64,000 bases of DNA from Ustulina deusta (Eukaryota > Ascomycota > Sordariomycetes > Xylariales > Xylariaceae). Under the pieces are notes generated by a model. The model made no database searches and had not been told where the DNA came from. It was given only the letters and a program-made list of their open reading frames with translations. The stretch covers positions 124,001-188,000 of the forward strand of contig JAJNNX010000038.1 in NCBI GenBank assembly GCA_023159155.1, written 5' to 3'. Positions 36,133 through 49,444 of the stretch are shown in pieces. Each line of letters starts with the position of its first letter. The first letter of the stretch is position 1. The position numbers and the translations under genes are program-made.

Positions 36133-37983
36133 GATGAGATGATTGTCTTAGAAAGAGAGGTACCGACACGGGTTTCTGAGGAGCGCAGTTGCAGCATTGG
36201 CGGGGTTATATTTTTTTTTTTAACCTGAGTCACCTCCGTCATAGGAGGGGGAGGGGCTGACGGAAGAACTTCGGTGTTCTTTGGGCGTCACAGTACCTCA
36301 GTACCTACATGTACAACGAGGCAGTAAGTTAGTATGTACTTACCTGCAATACCTACAATAGTAGGAGTACTATGTACCAATTAGACTACATATGTAAGTA
36401 TGTAGGAGTGGATGTTCTCTAATGAATTGGCCAAGTCCAGCAAACAGACAGCACTAAAATACCTAACACCTTTAATATACCCAGGTGTCAAAACGACCAC
36501 TATTAACATCCACGTAGGTATAGGCTGGGTACTTGGAGAAACGCTCACCCACCGATAGTTATGCTACAGTGTAACAGGTGTGATGGACGGGATTGCTTCT
36601 GTTTCCAATATATAGAGGAGTCTTTATTACGGGCGATGACTCAGTCCAGACGAGAAATGCAAGGACTTGGGATGAAGCTCCCCCAAATAGAATCTCCGTA
36701 TGAATAGGTCTCCGACGACTGCTGACTAGCATGCACATGTGTTGTGTCATCGTGAATGGCCTCGAGCTGCAAACCGTGTTACATATATCGCCAATCTCCA
36801 GATTCTCACGACCCCGGCTCCAGCTCCCTCCTCAGCTGCATATCAGCGGGGAAGGCTCCATATGGCAATGGAGCCTTGTCGCTCACATTAGTGTTGAGCC
36901 TCTACATGCACTTCCCGCAATTTTTCCTCTCTAGCTCGATTCGGCGAGAATTGTGCACAACTTTCGTAGTGTACGCCCCAGCCCAATAATGACTCAAGTC
37001 TGTGAGCGTGGTGTTCTGAGGCCTTCTTGCTGGCTATATGTATGTGCCCACGATGTCTCCGGTTAGTAGCGTTCGTTCGGAGCATGAAGGCCGACCATGA
37101 ACACCCAGTTCATCACCGATTCATGAGTATTGTGTACTGTTAGTCTGGTAGGTTGACTTAGTCGCATAACCGATATGCTACAACTAGTGGACCAGCAGCC
37201 TTGTTCGCTCTATTCTTCCAGTAGTCCAATACTACTCATCCATACAACTCAGCTACGAACTAATTTCAACACTCCTATCAAGCAAACAAAGCGGACCTCT
37301 TGTTCCCGAAGCAAGCATAGAACTTGCTAAGTCAGGAACTACTCTTATGATAGAGGAAGTATACTCATCCAGGCTTGGGTTGATCGCCACCGCTCCTTTT
37401 CCGGTGTCGCAATAACGGCAAGTGCAATTCTTACAAGCATGAAGAGAGGATGTCTGCATCCGGAAGGGTTTTCAATAAACAAGAAGCTTCCCAGAGTCGA
37501 CGATGGAAACTCGGAACAGAGGAAGTCGAAAAGAGCTGCCTTACCGAAAGGGCGAGATAGCTATCTGTCGCCCCAACGCTAGAGCCATGTACTAATACCC
37601 AGCTTTGCGGTAACAGCCAACGCCTGTCCTGGTCATACATTATGGGAGTTGTTAAGGCACAGTTTGGCTAACGGTATGTGATTAAACTTTGGCGACTATG
37701 ACTCGCAGACCAAGGTGGTTTCCAGTACTTGGTTGGTGGCCTAGTTATAGAATCTATCGCTAGTAAAAGTACTCTTGAGTTGAGGAACGAGCTGCGTTGG
37801 TCCCACGATACCTAGTCAGGAGCTTAGCCCTAAATAAGTTCTGTCAACAGTGGATCCAAAAAACATATGCTCGTCTAGATGAGTATAGAGGAACTAGGTT
37901 CATTAGGCGTTTGCATTTTATACACAAACCTCCATAGGTTTTATCGTACAGACCCGAGTCTTATACCTTCTATATGCGTGTTC
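36133..37983. other. Intergenic, no supported gene
   Basis: 1.85 kb upstream of krs1 and downstream of grx5. 36290-36430 is rich in TACCTA/TAGGTA units. 36550-37660 has several short ORFs on both strands without recognisable content. Confidence 0.45.
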
Positions 37984-38622
37984 TCATTTCTTCTCGACAG
38001 GCGAGTCCGACGATCCGTCCAGCGAGGTTAAGACGCCCTTCTCCTCGAGCATCTTCGCAAGCGAGCCGTCCTGGTGCATGGAAACGAGAATATCGCAGCC
38101 GCCGACGAATTCCTTGTCGATGTAGAGTTGGGGGATGGTGGGCCAGTCGGAGAATTCCTTGATGCCTACAAGTGAACACAACCTCGGGTCAGCAGCGCTC
38201 TGAGGACAGCGTTGGTGTGGTGTATTGATGTAGTGGTAGCCGTACCTGATCGTAGCTCCTCGTCCTCGAGGACATTGAATGCCGCGAACTTGGCGGGATT
38301 GACACCTTGCAGGCTCAAGATCTGGATGCTGGCTCGTGAAAAGCCGCATTGGGGCGTCTCAGGAGTGCCTTTCATGAAAAGCACTACAGGCGCCGAACTA
38401 ACTGCCTTCTCGATAGCTTCTCTTGTGTGGTCGGACAACAGGCGCTGCTGGAAAGCCGTGAGGAAAGGAGTCGGCCGTCGGACGGCTTGTCTGGCGACCG
38501 GGCGCACTGCTTGCCGCAGGCTCTGCCAAAGGACAAAGTAAAGTCAGCCATCTGTCGTCATGAACCTTGTGATCAATGCTCTGAGAGAGACCTACAGCCG
38601 AGAACAAAGGTCTGGAAAACAT
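37984..38622 (-). CDS. grx5: Mitochondrial monothiol glutaredoxin Grx5
   Basis: Iron-sulfur cluster carrier acting after the Isu scaffold in the mitochondrial matrix. Exons 38596-38622 (MFSRPLFSA), 38246-38522 and 37984-38165, with introns GTAGGT to GGCAG (phase 0) and GTACGG to TGTAG (phase 1). 161 residues. Residues 1-35 are Arg/Ser/Ala-rich without acids ([16 protein letters not shown]), a good mitochondrial presequence. Monothiol active site CGFS lies in [14 protein letters not shown]. Glutathione and cluster-binding segments are [19 protein letters not shown] and MLEEKGVL. The Ser/Asp-rich tail ([13 protein letters not shown]) is a little longer than in yeast. Divergent from the decarboxylase gene, sharing 638 bp upstream. 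Confidence 0.95.
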
Positions 38623-39260
38623 GGTGGCGTGACTATGGTGTGGATTTGGGTGCGAGCTCAGCTTCAAATCAGTGTCGGCTTTTTTCCATCAGGGTCAGGA
38701 TACTGACAGTAAGGTAAAGTAGGTACCTATTATGCAACAATCAAGGAAGCCCCGGGTAGGTATGTAACAAACAACCATGAACAGTGAAGAAGCAAGGGCC
38801 AGTAGTGTACAAGGGAAGTAAGCTAAGGCGCGCCCCATCAATGCCCATAAACGTCGGCTGGCCAATCAACATGCAAGCGCATTCTTCTTGTGACGAAGCT
38901 CCCAAATAGGCCTTAAAAGAACCCCTCTATGACGCTTCGGTAGGCCATGATTGATTTAACAGAACTCATTCGGCAACTCTGGGAAGCTTTGATCCTTCAG
39001 ATCCAACGTCTTTAGTTCCCCCATATCGTACCACCCTGCCACCGGCATAAGATATTCGGGTGGACCTTCCCAAAACGGATATCCCATACCTCTTGTGAGT
39101 ATTCGCTTTCATTGGCTTTCATTGGCTTTCCTTGTGCCAGACTATATAGTGTATTGACCATCTCGAGCTGTTCAGGTCTCTCCCCGGGCCTTCTCTCTCT
39201 TCAACTCACTCACCTCCGGGCATAGAAGTGTAGCCCTCGATCTCACATACCACTCTCATT
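38623..39260. promoter_or_regulatory. Shared upstream region of grx5 and cab3
   Basis: Divergent 638-bp stretch. A tandem duplication of CATTGGCTTT lies at about 39109-39130 and holds two CCAAT-box complements (ATTGG). A pyrimidine-rich tract follows at 39175-39215. Assignment as a promoter is by position. Confidence 0.5.
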
Positions 39261-40786
39261 ATGCTCCAGACCGTCTCTAACGGGCCTGAGTCCCATCACA
39301 CGAGGACTTCCCTCCAGCGGCTGACGGCGTCTCTTAATGATGGGAAAACCCATCTCCTCCTCGCCTGCTCGTAAGCAATGTGCGCCCGTGATATTCAAAT
39401 CCAATGTTCGTTAGCTTAGATGTTTTATGTAACCCCGGAAAAACAGAGGCAGCGTCGCCACCATCAAGTTACCCAACATAATCCAGGCACTCTCCAAGTA
39501 CCCTTCGGATCAGCTCTCCATCCGGGTTGTCTTGACGCCGTCGGCATCACAGTTCCTAGCTGGTCAGTCCAAAGAGCAACCTACTATTTCTGGATTGAGT
39601 AGTCTTCCTAATGTCGATGCCGTGGGTGAGTCTATCATCAATACAAAATCCTGGCATCCTTTTTTTCTTGCAATCGATATGTCAAATATATACTAATTAA
39701 TGCTTTCTAGTACGTAACCTCCTATCAACATTAATAAGAGACATAGTCTGTCCTTCTTACGGGGGAAATGCGAAGAGAGTGAAATAATATAGAGAGACGA
39801 GATGCTTATATTCTGCAGTATATAGATGCAGATGAGTGGCGGGTTCCATGGGTAGTAAGTCATGTCTCTACGTTCCATCGTTCCAAATAACAGCTCTCGC
39901 TACGAATTGAACGCCACTCACAAGACCTACCGCAGAGAGGCGGCGGAATCCTCCATATCGAACTCCGCCGTTGGGCCGACATACTCGTCATTGCGCCCCT
40001 GAGGTTAGCATTCTCAATTCTTTCGTTCCCCCGTGTCATGTCCCGGGAGGCGTTGTTTGCTTAGTCGGGGATTTCCAACCTTCATTACGCGGGCTCCCGA
40101 AACCCGTTCCGTACCTCATCCTAACTGGCACTAATTCCTTGCTTCAGCGCCAATACATTGGCAAAAATAACAGGCGGTTTTGCCGATAGTCTTCTGTCAT
40201 CTGTTGTGCGCGCATGGGATCCATGGGGTGAGCTAGATGCAGCCGCTAGTAAGACCGGCACGGCCGCACAAGGAGGGACAGAGGGAGCAAGCAACAATAG
40301 AAGACTCAAAAAGCGCCGTATCATCGTCGCGCCCGCGAGTACGTAGTTGTTCTGTATACCACAATTCTCCATCCACCCGCCCCTCTCCCCCTTTTTTTAA
40401 CAAAAAAAGGGCATCTCAAAGCTTAAGGGAACCACTCGCAGCACTCAGCGAAGTAGTAGTCGCCGCTAACATTCGCCATGACAGTGAACACAGCAATGTG
40501 GCGCCACCCCATAACCGCGAAGCAACTGCGTGTTCTAGAAGAGGAATGGGGGGTCCGAAACACCCCAGCCCCCAAAACGGAAGCAGACGACGGATTAGCG
40601 CTGCCGTCACCCCCATCGCAGGAAACAGACCACGCGAACGCAGACCAAGACGAAGGTGACGGCTGGTTCGAGGTCCTCCGCCCCCAGCACAAGGTCCTGG
40701 CCTGTGGCGACGCCGGAGACGGCGCCATGATCGAGTGGCCGCAGATTGTGACCATCATCGAGGAACGGCTTGGATTGGGTGCGTAA
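39261..40786 (+). CDS. cab3: Phosphopantothenoylcysteine decarboxylase
   Basis: Flavoprotein making 4'-phosphopantetheine in coenzyme A synthesis; also related to the yeast Hal3/Cab3/Vhs3 proteins. Six exons: 39261-39370, 39447-39625, 39826-39851, 39936-40003, 40148-40338 and 40485-40786, all phases closing to 291 residues. Seen: HLLLACSGSVATIKLPN (flavin-binding loop), FLAGQS, DADEW, the catalytic His in ILHIELRRWAD, APLSANTLAKITGGFADSLL, PAMNTAMW and ACGDAGDGAMIEWPQI. A Gly/Ala-rich insertion (GELDAAASKTGTAAQGG) after VVRAWDPW, and an acidic one (about 40555-40655), extend the core. Exon 3 is only 26 nt; an alternative 3-nt exon at its upstream side cannot be excluded. Strong family match. 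Confidence 0.92.
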
Positions 40787-41672
40787 ACAGGCTGCTCTCT
40801 TAGCCGAATCGAAGGAGAATGCCGCATGCATAACGGAGGAGATTCGCTCACTGCCAGGAAAATACCGAGCCCAGGTTAAGAAGGGGCAGGGACAATAGGA
40901 CAAAACCTAACAACAGGTCGATCTTGAGTTATTAATACGCACATGGTGCCATACATTCACTTTTCAAATATCCGATATTAGATGAGGGAGATCAGCTGCG
41001 GAAAGAAGAATGGGGAAAAACAGAAATTTTTTTAAAATAAATGAGAAGTTAAGGGCGATAGTGAGGCCAGGAAGTGAGCAGCGAGCGAAAATATGACATC
41101 TAATGAATAACGCACGTTCATACCTAGAAATCATTAAGAAACACTGCACTCGAATACGAAGTCATCAAGGTAGCAAGCAAGCGGGGTATTTATCAGGTGG
41201 CTGTTTTTCCCACAAAGTGTGAAATTCTTATTGTACAAGTACAAGTACCGTATCATCATCAATCCCTGACGCCCGTTCCGTAAAATGCTCAAACCTCCAT
41301 TTTTTTGTCCGATCGTGTCGTATGGTACAATGCAATGCAAATGTGTGCGAGAGCGACAATCATTTAACTCCCCCCTGTCGCCGAAATTCCAGTTGTCGAG
41401 ACCGGGAGCTCGCAGGTTTGTTTGTACACGGCAAGAAGTAAGAAAAGATTACTTCTACCAATCGCGGCTGTTTCGCAACATGCAAACGCCGTCGCAAACA
41501 TGGTAAGGCCGAATAGCCTCTTCCTTTCCTTTCCTTTTTTCCCCCTTTTTTTTCTTTCTCCTTCACATAGGCGCATTTCGACCTATGTATCATTCTCTGC
41601 AGACACGAACGCCAGTTGTAGAGGCAATATCCTTCGAGAGTCGAGGGCGTTGCCGTCTACCGCCCGTAATGC
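40787..41672. other. 3' flanks of two convergent genes
   Basis: 886 bp, A+T-rich in the middle (40960-41060), with a T/C-rich run at 41518-41565. No gene seen. Confidence 0.5.
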
Positions 41673-44600
41673 TTATTTAAGATCATTAGGGTCATGGCGA
41701 AATGTGCAGTTATCACCTTTAGCACATTGGCCCTTTGCCCAGAATGTACATGGCTTAGTGCCGATAAGAGCACGATTGATACCCTTGAGGTCTTTAGTCC
41801 CACGATGAAAGTCCTTGCGGTTTCCACGCTCACTGCTGTCTCGGAGGTATTGTCCTTGAGATTGGCTAGTTTGCGATTGGTAGTCTTGCTTATGTGAACC
41901 GTATTCATCGAGCGAGGCACCATCATACTGTTGGGAGTACGACGGATAACTCTGGCCATGCGGCTGAGCCTGAGACTGGGCGCCATATGATTGAGCCTGG
42001 CTCTGTGCCCAAGTCTGCCAAGCTGCATAATTGGAATCCTGCGTGGCTGTTTGAACTGGTTGGGTAGAGCCACCGAGAGTAGCTAAAAGAGCGGCTATGT
42101 TATTGTCAGGTTGAGCTGGTGTAGGCTGTGGGATCGCAGCATTTTGAGTTGCCTGAGGATTCTGTAAAGCTTGGACTTGCTGCAGGATAGCGGCATATTG
42201 ATCGGGAACCTGGGGTGCAAGCTGCGAGTAACCTTGTGGGTGCTGTTGTGCCTGGGGTTGTGCTTGGGCTTGTGTTTGGTAGGCAGCAAATTGACTCGTT
42301 TGAGGTGCACCGTATTGACTTTGAGCGCTTTCGGTTTCTCCGCGAGCGTGTTCCTCTTCTCTTTTCGGCATAGCAGCTAAGCCATGCTTGTAACCAGCAT
42401 ATCCCTCTTGAACTCGGCTAGGAGTAGATTGTAGACCCTGAGATGATGCGTCTTTGTATTGGTCTACAATGCTCTGGATGATGGAGAACGCCTGCTGCAC
42501 CTTCTGATCCCTGGTTTCAGGAGGCTCAACACTTTTAGTCGGGTCATAAGGAGCTGGATCAACATAGTTTCTCGCTCTGTCAGACTGAAGCAGGGCCAAC
42601 ACGCGTGCGTCACGCTCTTCTTGAGTCATCATGCGGGTCCCGGTAGTCAATTGTGATGGTGCCGTACTCGAGCCAGCGCTGACGTAGGCTTGCGTTGAAC
42701 TAGCACCAAGGTTAGGGGAAAACCCTAGGCGTTGGAGCGCAGCCTGAGAAGCTGCAGTTGTTCCAAATTGTCTCGCCTCTAACCAGCGCTGTTGAATTTC
42801 CTGCCTCTTTGGATTGGTTGCTTGCAGAATTGCCTGTCGCGGTTGAACGGTGGGTTCCGGGTTTTTTCTCGGAGGGGATCTAGGTGTATCGGGGATTTCT
42901 GAGAACGTTGTGTAGATACTCATCAATTCGCGATTTTCATACTCCTCCATAAACGCTTTTTGTTCCGAATTAATCTCGCGGATACCACCGCAAGTGGTAT
43001 AGTTCTTCTCCCTCTGGCTAGCGTCTAGGTGAGAGTAGTCGAATGGTCGAGGCGGAGCCCATGGACGAATATCTGTTTCTGTTGGATTTCTGTCATCCTC
43101 CTCATCGTCTTCCCCCTGCATACTCCGCTGCATTTGCTTCAGCATTTGCCCTTCCAAACGGTTATCTCGCGCGTCCCGAATCATGTTGCCAGCTCGGCCC
43201 TCGTCCTCGGTAGAGTCGTGCTCGAAGAATCGGATCTGAACCAGTTCTTCATCGGGCTTCCAGGTGACCGTCCGGCCTCGTCGCGATTCCTTGCGCAGTC
43301 TACGTGATCTTTCCTCTGGGGTTTCAGGAGCCTTCACCGGCCGCTCTGGTGGCTTGGGCTTCTCGGCCGGTTTGGCGATTTCAGCAAGCAGGCCACTGAT
43401 GGTTGAAGATACGGATGATTGGGGTTCGGGCTTTTTCGTGGGCGGTTTGGGAGCGGCGCGCGACTTGTTGAGTACTGTAGATCCCGAAGGTCGAGGACGT
43501 AGTTGCCCATTGTTGAATGAAGTATTCAGCGGGGCTGTAGGATTAGAGATCGATGCGGAACCCATTCTCCCAGCACCCGTTGCTCCAACGCTATTGTCTA
43601 CTGCTAATTTCTTAGCCGCACGGGAATCGACGTCGTCATCTCTCTGGCGTTTTGTTGGCGAGGCCCCGACTGCAGTTTTCCCGGCACCATTGGCCACTTT
43701 TCTGGCAGAAATTAATCCTGAGTAGGCCTTGGTCTCTTTTCTTGTTGGTTCTAGCGTAGCCGCACCAGAAAGGGCCTGAAGTTTTGAGGCGCTATTGCTG
43801 CCTTTGGTGGTAGAAGTCGCCATCTTTTGGGTAGATGTGGCCTGGCTTTCCTTCACGTTATCGAGGAGTTTCTGTTTCGGCTGGCTTGAAGCCGTGGGCT
43901 TTTCTGCAGCATTTTTGGCGGTCCTCTCCTCGGCATTCTTAGAAATCCGCGCAACAAGTTGCTTTCCCTCATCATCAAAGTTATCGCTATGCTTTTCCAA
44001 CACAGCAGACAACTTAACTTTGTGGAAAACGTCCAAATCCATCAAGGTAGCCTCGGAGATGAAGCGAAGAATGGTCCGTGGGATGTCAGTGTTGTAAGTC
44101 TTATTCGTAAATTGACGGTTCAAAGCAATCGTCAAGCCAGACATCAATTTCATATGCTGCCCCATGTTCCTCAATGTCTCCTCATCGCCGAATTGCAGTG
44201 CTGTCTCGAGGGCGACACGAACAAGATCATACTTCTGGTCAATGGCAGCTTGTAGCTGCGATGACTGACTTTTGGGAGCATTGGACTTTTGTTCTCTTAA
44301 GGCTTTTGCCTCTGCACATATGTCGACAACATATTTGCCGAAGTCGGCTACTCTTCGGCCGATCACTTTAGACCAAGGGTCATCCTTCTCACTTTGAGAA
44401 ACTGGTCCTTGGTCAACGTTGAACTCGCGTCGAATGATCTTTACTACATCATATCGGACGCCCTTGTCAGAGTCCGTCGGTCGCGTCTCCGAGGCCATTA
44501 TCTATGGTTGACGGAATCCAAAGTTAGCTCAATCCGATCCAATCACGCAAGAGAATGGGTTGGTGTATCTGGGAGGCGCAATGCACGATTTGTACAACAA

Positions 44601-46367
44601 AAAAAGTGGGATGTTGCGAAACCATAGAGGTAGACTGGGGAGGGTGAATAAGGAATTCAATGCAAGTCGGGGGACCAATGACAAAGAGGTTGCCCAGCAC
44701 CACTAGCGCGAGTAAACAGAGAATATGGCAGTACAGAAGGCGGGCAGGTTCAGGGTGTGGGGTACTGCGTGTATCTGACTTTCACCCTTAGGGACTTAAG
44801 GCACTCGGTGGGATGTCAACTCACCTGTTGAACAATGAGCTCCTGGGGGTCCTCCTCCTCGCTCGACTCGGTAAGGCTTTCGCTGTCATACTCCGTAGCC
44901 TCTGATTTGCCTGTCGCCCGATTCTTCCCTACCTTCAACGTACCTAATACCATATCAATACGTAAGTCAGCCCGACAATATGGGACTAGTTTACTTACCG
45001 GCTTTACCAGTTATTCTCTTCTTTTCACTCTCCAACTCCTTCTTTCTACTCTCCAACTTTTTCAAATCGTCGGTATATCTTTTATACTCCTCTGACCCAA
45101 CCAATGCAGTTTTTGCCTGTTCCTTGGCTCTGTCGATACTTTCGCCGAGTTTTTTAAGTTCGTCAACCAAAGGCCGCACCTGTTCTCGGAGTATTTCGCA
45201 TGGTAGAGGGTCCGGAAGCAGAGGGAGGAGGCGTGTGCCATTTCTATTGTCGCCAGCAACGTGTGGTTTGACCCCCGGGGTATTCGTAACCACCTGACGT
45301 CGCACCGGTGTTGTGCCGATGAAAAGATTAGGACACCCTTTAACAGACTTCCACCCTGGCCCGGGTTTGCCCACCCTAGGGACAACTACCGCGACATCGC
45401 TTGAAGTTATATTCGTTGTGGGTGGACCAAGCTTCGATCCAGCTCGTGAGAGGTCAGTTGCAGGTAGACGTGGCACCGACGGCGGTGTATTACGAGGTGC
45501 AGCTGGTGCTATCGAAGCGTTACCCAACCTCTGGGCTTGTCCCTGAGACGGCCAAGGCACTGGGTGAGAAGATGCCGCCGCAGGACCTGGAGCTGGTGTT
45601 GGAGTACCATTGCTCCTTCCCGGCACAAGAGCTGTAGAGAGTGGCACTTGGGTCGGATAGTTGTGTAGAACTTCAGCGCTCTGTGGAGCCTGAAAAGTTC
45701 CGCCATAAACATGTGGCTGATATGAAGAAGCTGGGTCAACCTGATATGAGGGCTGATTTTGCTCCGGCTTAGGTGTCGACGATTGCGCGGGCGAAGCTGC
45801 CATCCGGAGGAGAGACGTGTTATTCCCATACAGCTGCTGTCCTTGAGTGTAAGGACTTGAAGAACTGTGCTGCGACTGTGGATCCACCCAGGAGTTCCGC
45901 TGGAAATCATTCGATCCAACATGCTGCTGCTGTTGCGTATATTCAGGGTAGTGCGCTACAAGCTCTTGAGTGTGGAACTGCCGGAAATTCAGGTTTTGGC
46001 CATTCGCATACGGACCACTTGGTTGCTGGTATTCGTTGCTACGCGATTGGCCTGCTACCTGGGCAGGGCCGAGGGATCTGATGTCGTGCGGAAAGACAGA
46101 TTGACCGTCCACTCCAAAGGCTGTATTGGAGAACTGGTGTTGGGTGGCATAGTGCCCATGGCTTTGCTGGCCATAGGGGCTTGCACTCGGGGCATAGCCA
46201 ACGTGTTCGTAGTGATTCTCGTGGCTCGCCGGGCCGTCGAGATATGAACCGGTGTTCTGATGATCTACATGTCCCACAAAACCAACATCATTCCCGCTGA
46301 CATTAGAGCCATCCATTCCAGAGCCGACTGAACTCATGGTCCAGCCAGCTGCCCCATGCTGGGCCAT
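41673..46367 (-). CDS. ppn1: PNUTS/Ppn1-like PP1 regulatory subunit with CCCH zinc finger
   Basis: Probable nuclear scaffold that brings protein phosphatase 1 to RNA polymerase II and the 3'-end processing machinery, as PNUTS does in animals and Ppn1 in fission yeast. Three exons: 44999-46367, 44825-44943 and 41673-44501, joined at phases 1 and 0, giving 1438 residues. Residues 1-330 are Gln/Ser/Pro-rich and disordered. GPGWKSVKGCPNLFIG and a coiled coil (EEYKRYTDDLKKLESRKKELE) follow, then an acidic linker. Residues about 497-690 form a TFIIS N-terminal-like helical domain (MGQHMKLMSGLTIALNRQF). RGRTVTWKPDEELVQIRFF carries the PP1-docking RVxF form R-T-V-T-W. A Gln-rich region leads to a final CCCH finger (CTFWAKGQCAKGDNCTFRH). 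Two separate genes are a less likely reading, because the middle exon joins them exactly. Confidence 0.82.
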
Positions 46368-46857
46368 ATTGGAAGTCGACGATGACTTGGTTCAGCAACA
46401 AGGAACTCACGTGACCTGGAGTATGTCAGCGGAGGACGTGCCAAGATGGCGCTAAAGGAGGGGTGCATCTATCAGGGAACCATCCTTGGCTGTACAAGGA
46501 ACAAAGCCACTCACCAACAACAGGAGCTTGAGGTTTTTTTTGTTTCTGCTTTTGTAAACAAGCAGTGCAAAGGGGAATTCAGTGGACAACAATTGCTCCC
46601 AGATGTGTACACGCCTTCTGGATTGCTCAATAGGTGAGATGGCGAAGAAAAAAAGATGACGTGGGTTTATCAAATTTTGAGAAAAACGGGGCGTGTGTCT
46701 AAAGACAGAAAGGGTTGTGGGTGTGGGAGGATTCTGCAAGTTGCATGAGCTGACGGCCAAAAGAGGAATAGTCCGCGAATCTGCAAAACGGATGATCAGC
46801 TTCAGCTACCCTAGAAGATGCCAGGCACAGCAGAGGGGGGAAGGCCTGAGTACGTGT

Positions 46858-46900
46858 AAGATGCGAGATGCGAGATGCGAGGTGCGTGATGCGTGGTGCA
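46858..46900 (+). repeat. Short tandem repeat, 7-bp unit GATGCGA-like
   Basis: About six degenerate copies (GATGCGA, GGTGCGT, GATGCGT, GGTGCA). Confidence 0.8.
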
Positions 46901-48562
46901 ATTGCAGGTGCTAGGAAACCTGTGAGAACAAGAAGGGCTCTGTGACATTTAATGCGCAGGTTGGGAGAGAAGAGCATCTGGGTAGCTCTGGCTACACAAG
47001 CTGCAGGTAGGGGAATTCGACAGAAAATGCACTTTATGGGGTGTTGAGGGTCCGGAGCAGTCTGTTGTGGTGTTGTTTACAACCATGGCCAAGACGAGGG
47101 GCGTGGACTCCCCAAGAGGTCATCGTCCCGGCGATCCCAAGTCAACACAGCAGCAAGCAGCAGAGGATCAACTGCCCTATGGAGCCTACAAGCTCTTCGA
47201 AGCATTAAAGAGTCGAAGCATCCCAACGACAACAGGCATGGGGGTTCACGGTGTATCACCGCAAGGCCTTAGGAGTTGACGCGGTGTTAAACTGCATGAT
47301 GTGTGGAGTGCACATTGCCGGTTGAAGCCTTTCGGTCTAAGCCAAGTTGACTGACTGACTAGTATCTGGACTGTTCGAAGTTGAACCGCCTCATGGCTGA
47401 TGAACGAAGAACAGGCTGGACGAGTGAAGGGACGAACAGAGCAACCTGGCAAACACCCTAACATGCCCGCATACAAATGACATGGCCTCATCTGGTGGCG
47501 TGCGGCTCTCGTCTTTCATAATCAAGGGGTGGATGAAGTGATGCGCGAGTCTTTCTGCCATTCCCCAACTCTTATGTGCTTTCCCTCTTCCTCTAATTCT
47601 GCCCTGCTGACCTTCAGGGATGGAAAACATGAAGGGATCTTAGGGGGTTACTGATGATATGGGCATATGGGCATGGTGGGGAAATTGGATTGGGAATTAT
47701 CTCCATCCGGCCAGGGCCTGCCAGACAATAGGTACTCTGGTTCCAGTCTTCTCTTGCAAGTGCATTTTACCTGTAAGTGTAGCAGAACTTCATTGCTCGC
47801 TGTCCATGGCTTGGTTGCCCGCTCTGCTCCAAGCCGCCCCGGCCTCACCACCTGCAATTCACTTTTGCAGGCTGACGGTCGGGGTTTCGGAGGCTAGAGG
47901 GCAAACAGCCAATGACAACAAAGGATGAACAAATGCCAGCTGGCACTCACAATACTTGCTTTTGCTCTCGCCCCTCAACAGAACTCAATGCGAACACAGA
48001 CAAAGGGTAATCCTGCGAGGTTTGACTAGGGGGAGGGGAAAGATATCAAAAGGGAGGGGGGGATTTGGTGGTTTTCAGCATACCCTTAATGGTGATTATT
48101 TCCAGTCCTTCATCAACAACACTGCGGCTGCGATTGCTACTGATTATGTAGTCGTAAGTAGTAGTAGAAGACCCAGCATACTCCGTTATGCTCTCTTAAG
48201 TGAGAGTAGTACCAGTAGTAGTAGTAAGTTTACAACATGGATAATTTCTTCGCATGTAATTAATGGGACAAGCTCTCTGTGAGTCTATCTCGGATTATTG
48301 AGTAATTTGAGATGGTCCAAGGTGGAAGAATGGCAGCCGCCGATGCTGGAATTGACAAAGGAGGGGAGGGCTGATTGACTGTGTGGCCTGGTGACAGATG
48401 TTGGGTGAAAAGTGACGCGACCGAGAATAAGCTGGCGCCGGAAAAGAGTGACAAGCTAGTTGGCCCTTTCACCTATTCAAGATTTAAGGAGGAACAGGAC
48501 AGGAGTGTTACTGATTAGCGGGTTGATGATCTATTAAATCAACATGCGCGCGAAGATGGAAG

Positions 48563-48601
48563 TGGTGATGATGGTGATGACGACGACGATGATGATGATG
48601 G
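48563..48601 (+). repeat. GAT/GAC triplet repeat
   Basis: Interrupted run of GATGATGGT, GACGACGAC and GATGATGATG triplets. Confidence 0.85.
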
Positions 48602-49444
48602 CATAAGGTTAGGTTAGGTGGAAAGATTGAGGAAGGGAAGAGAGAGGGACGAAGGGTGACGGGATGGCCCAAAGCGGATTTTTGAAGAAAGGGAGGTGGA
48701 GGCGGAGTGCACCTAAACAACCCTTACACAGGACCTACCTAGATAGGGTAGATAAGCGCTAAAAAAGGGAAAAAAAAAGAGCAAGCGAAACCTTTGAAGG
48801 GGCTGTCCCAATTTTATTACGGGTTACAGCCACTCGCAAGAATAGCAGCGGGCTTCGGCATGGTACTTCTAAGTGTGGGGCCTTTTCTCTCGTGTCCAAT
48901 GACCACTCCCCAGGTAGGATTGTAATTACGCACAGACTTTATATGGAACAATACATGCCAAGATCACTATCCAGATAATGTTCACTACTCGATACCTAGA
49001 TCGAGTTAGAAATCAATAAATGATTCCAAGTTTTAATAGTTTTCAATACTTTTTAGCTCCGGCCCTACATATATGTCTTAGTTAATCTTCTCACTTGCCC
49101 ACATGGCTACATTGGTAGCAAAGGCTATTATTGTAGGTAGTATGTACAATGGTTAGTTCACGGCCAAACAATACCCTGCCTATGGTAGGAGAAAGTACTC
49201 TATTCAAAGAGGAAAGGAAATAAAAAGTATTCTCTACATCTCCAGTCGTAGTATATAACAAATTGAGTGGGTGGTGTGTAATTCTGCCATCGTGACCATT
49301 CACCGCAATAATGACTATAGTCAGCAACTTCTATTCAATAGTTCAATTGCGATGCGCGCACGCGAGCCAGCTCCATGCCTCGGGAAAACCCAAAGTGCAA
49401 TATCACTCGCGGTTAATTCATCGGAATGATTTAGAGTCATATAT

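Noticed and set aside
44991..46367. Separate gene upstream of the PNUTS-like frame
   Set aside because: An intermediate exon (44825-44943) joins both frames with correct phases and consensus splice sites.
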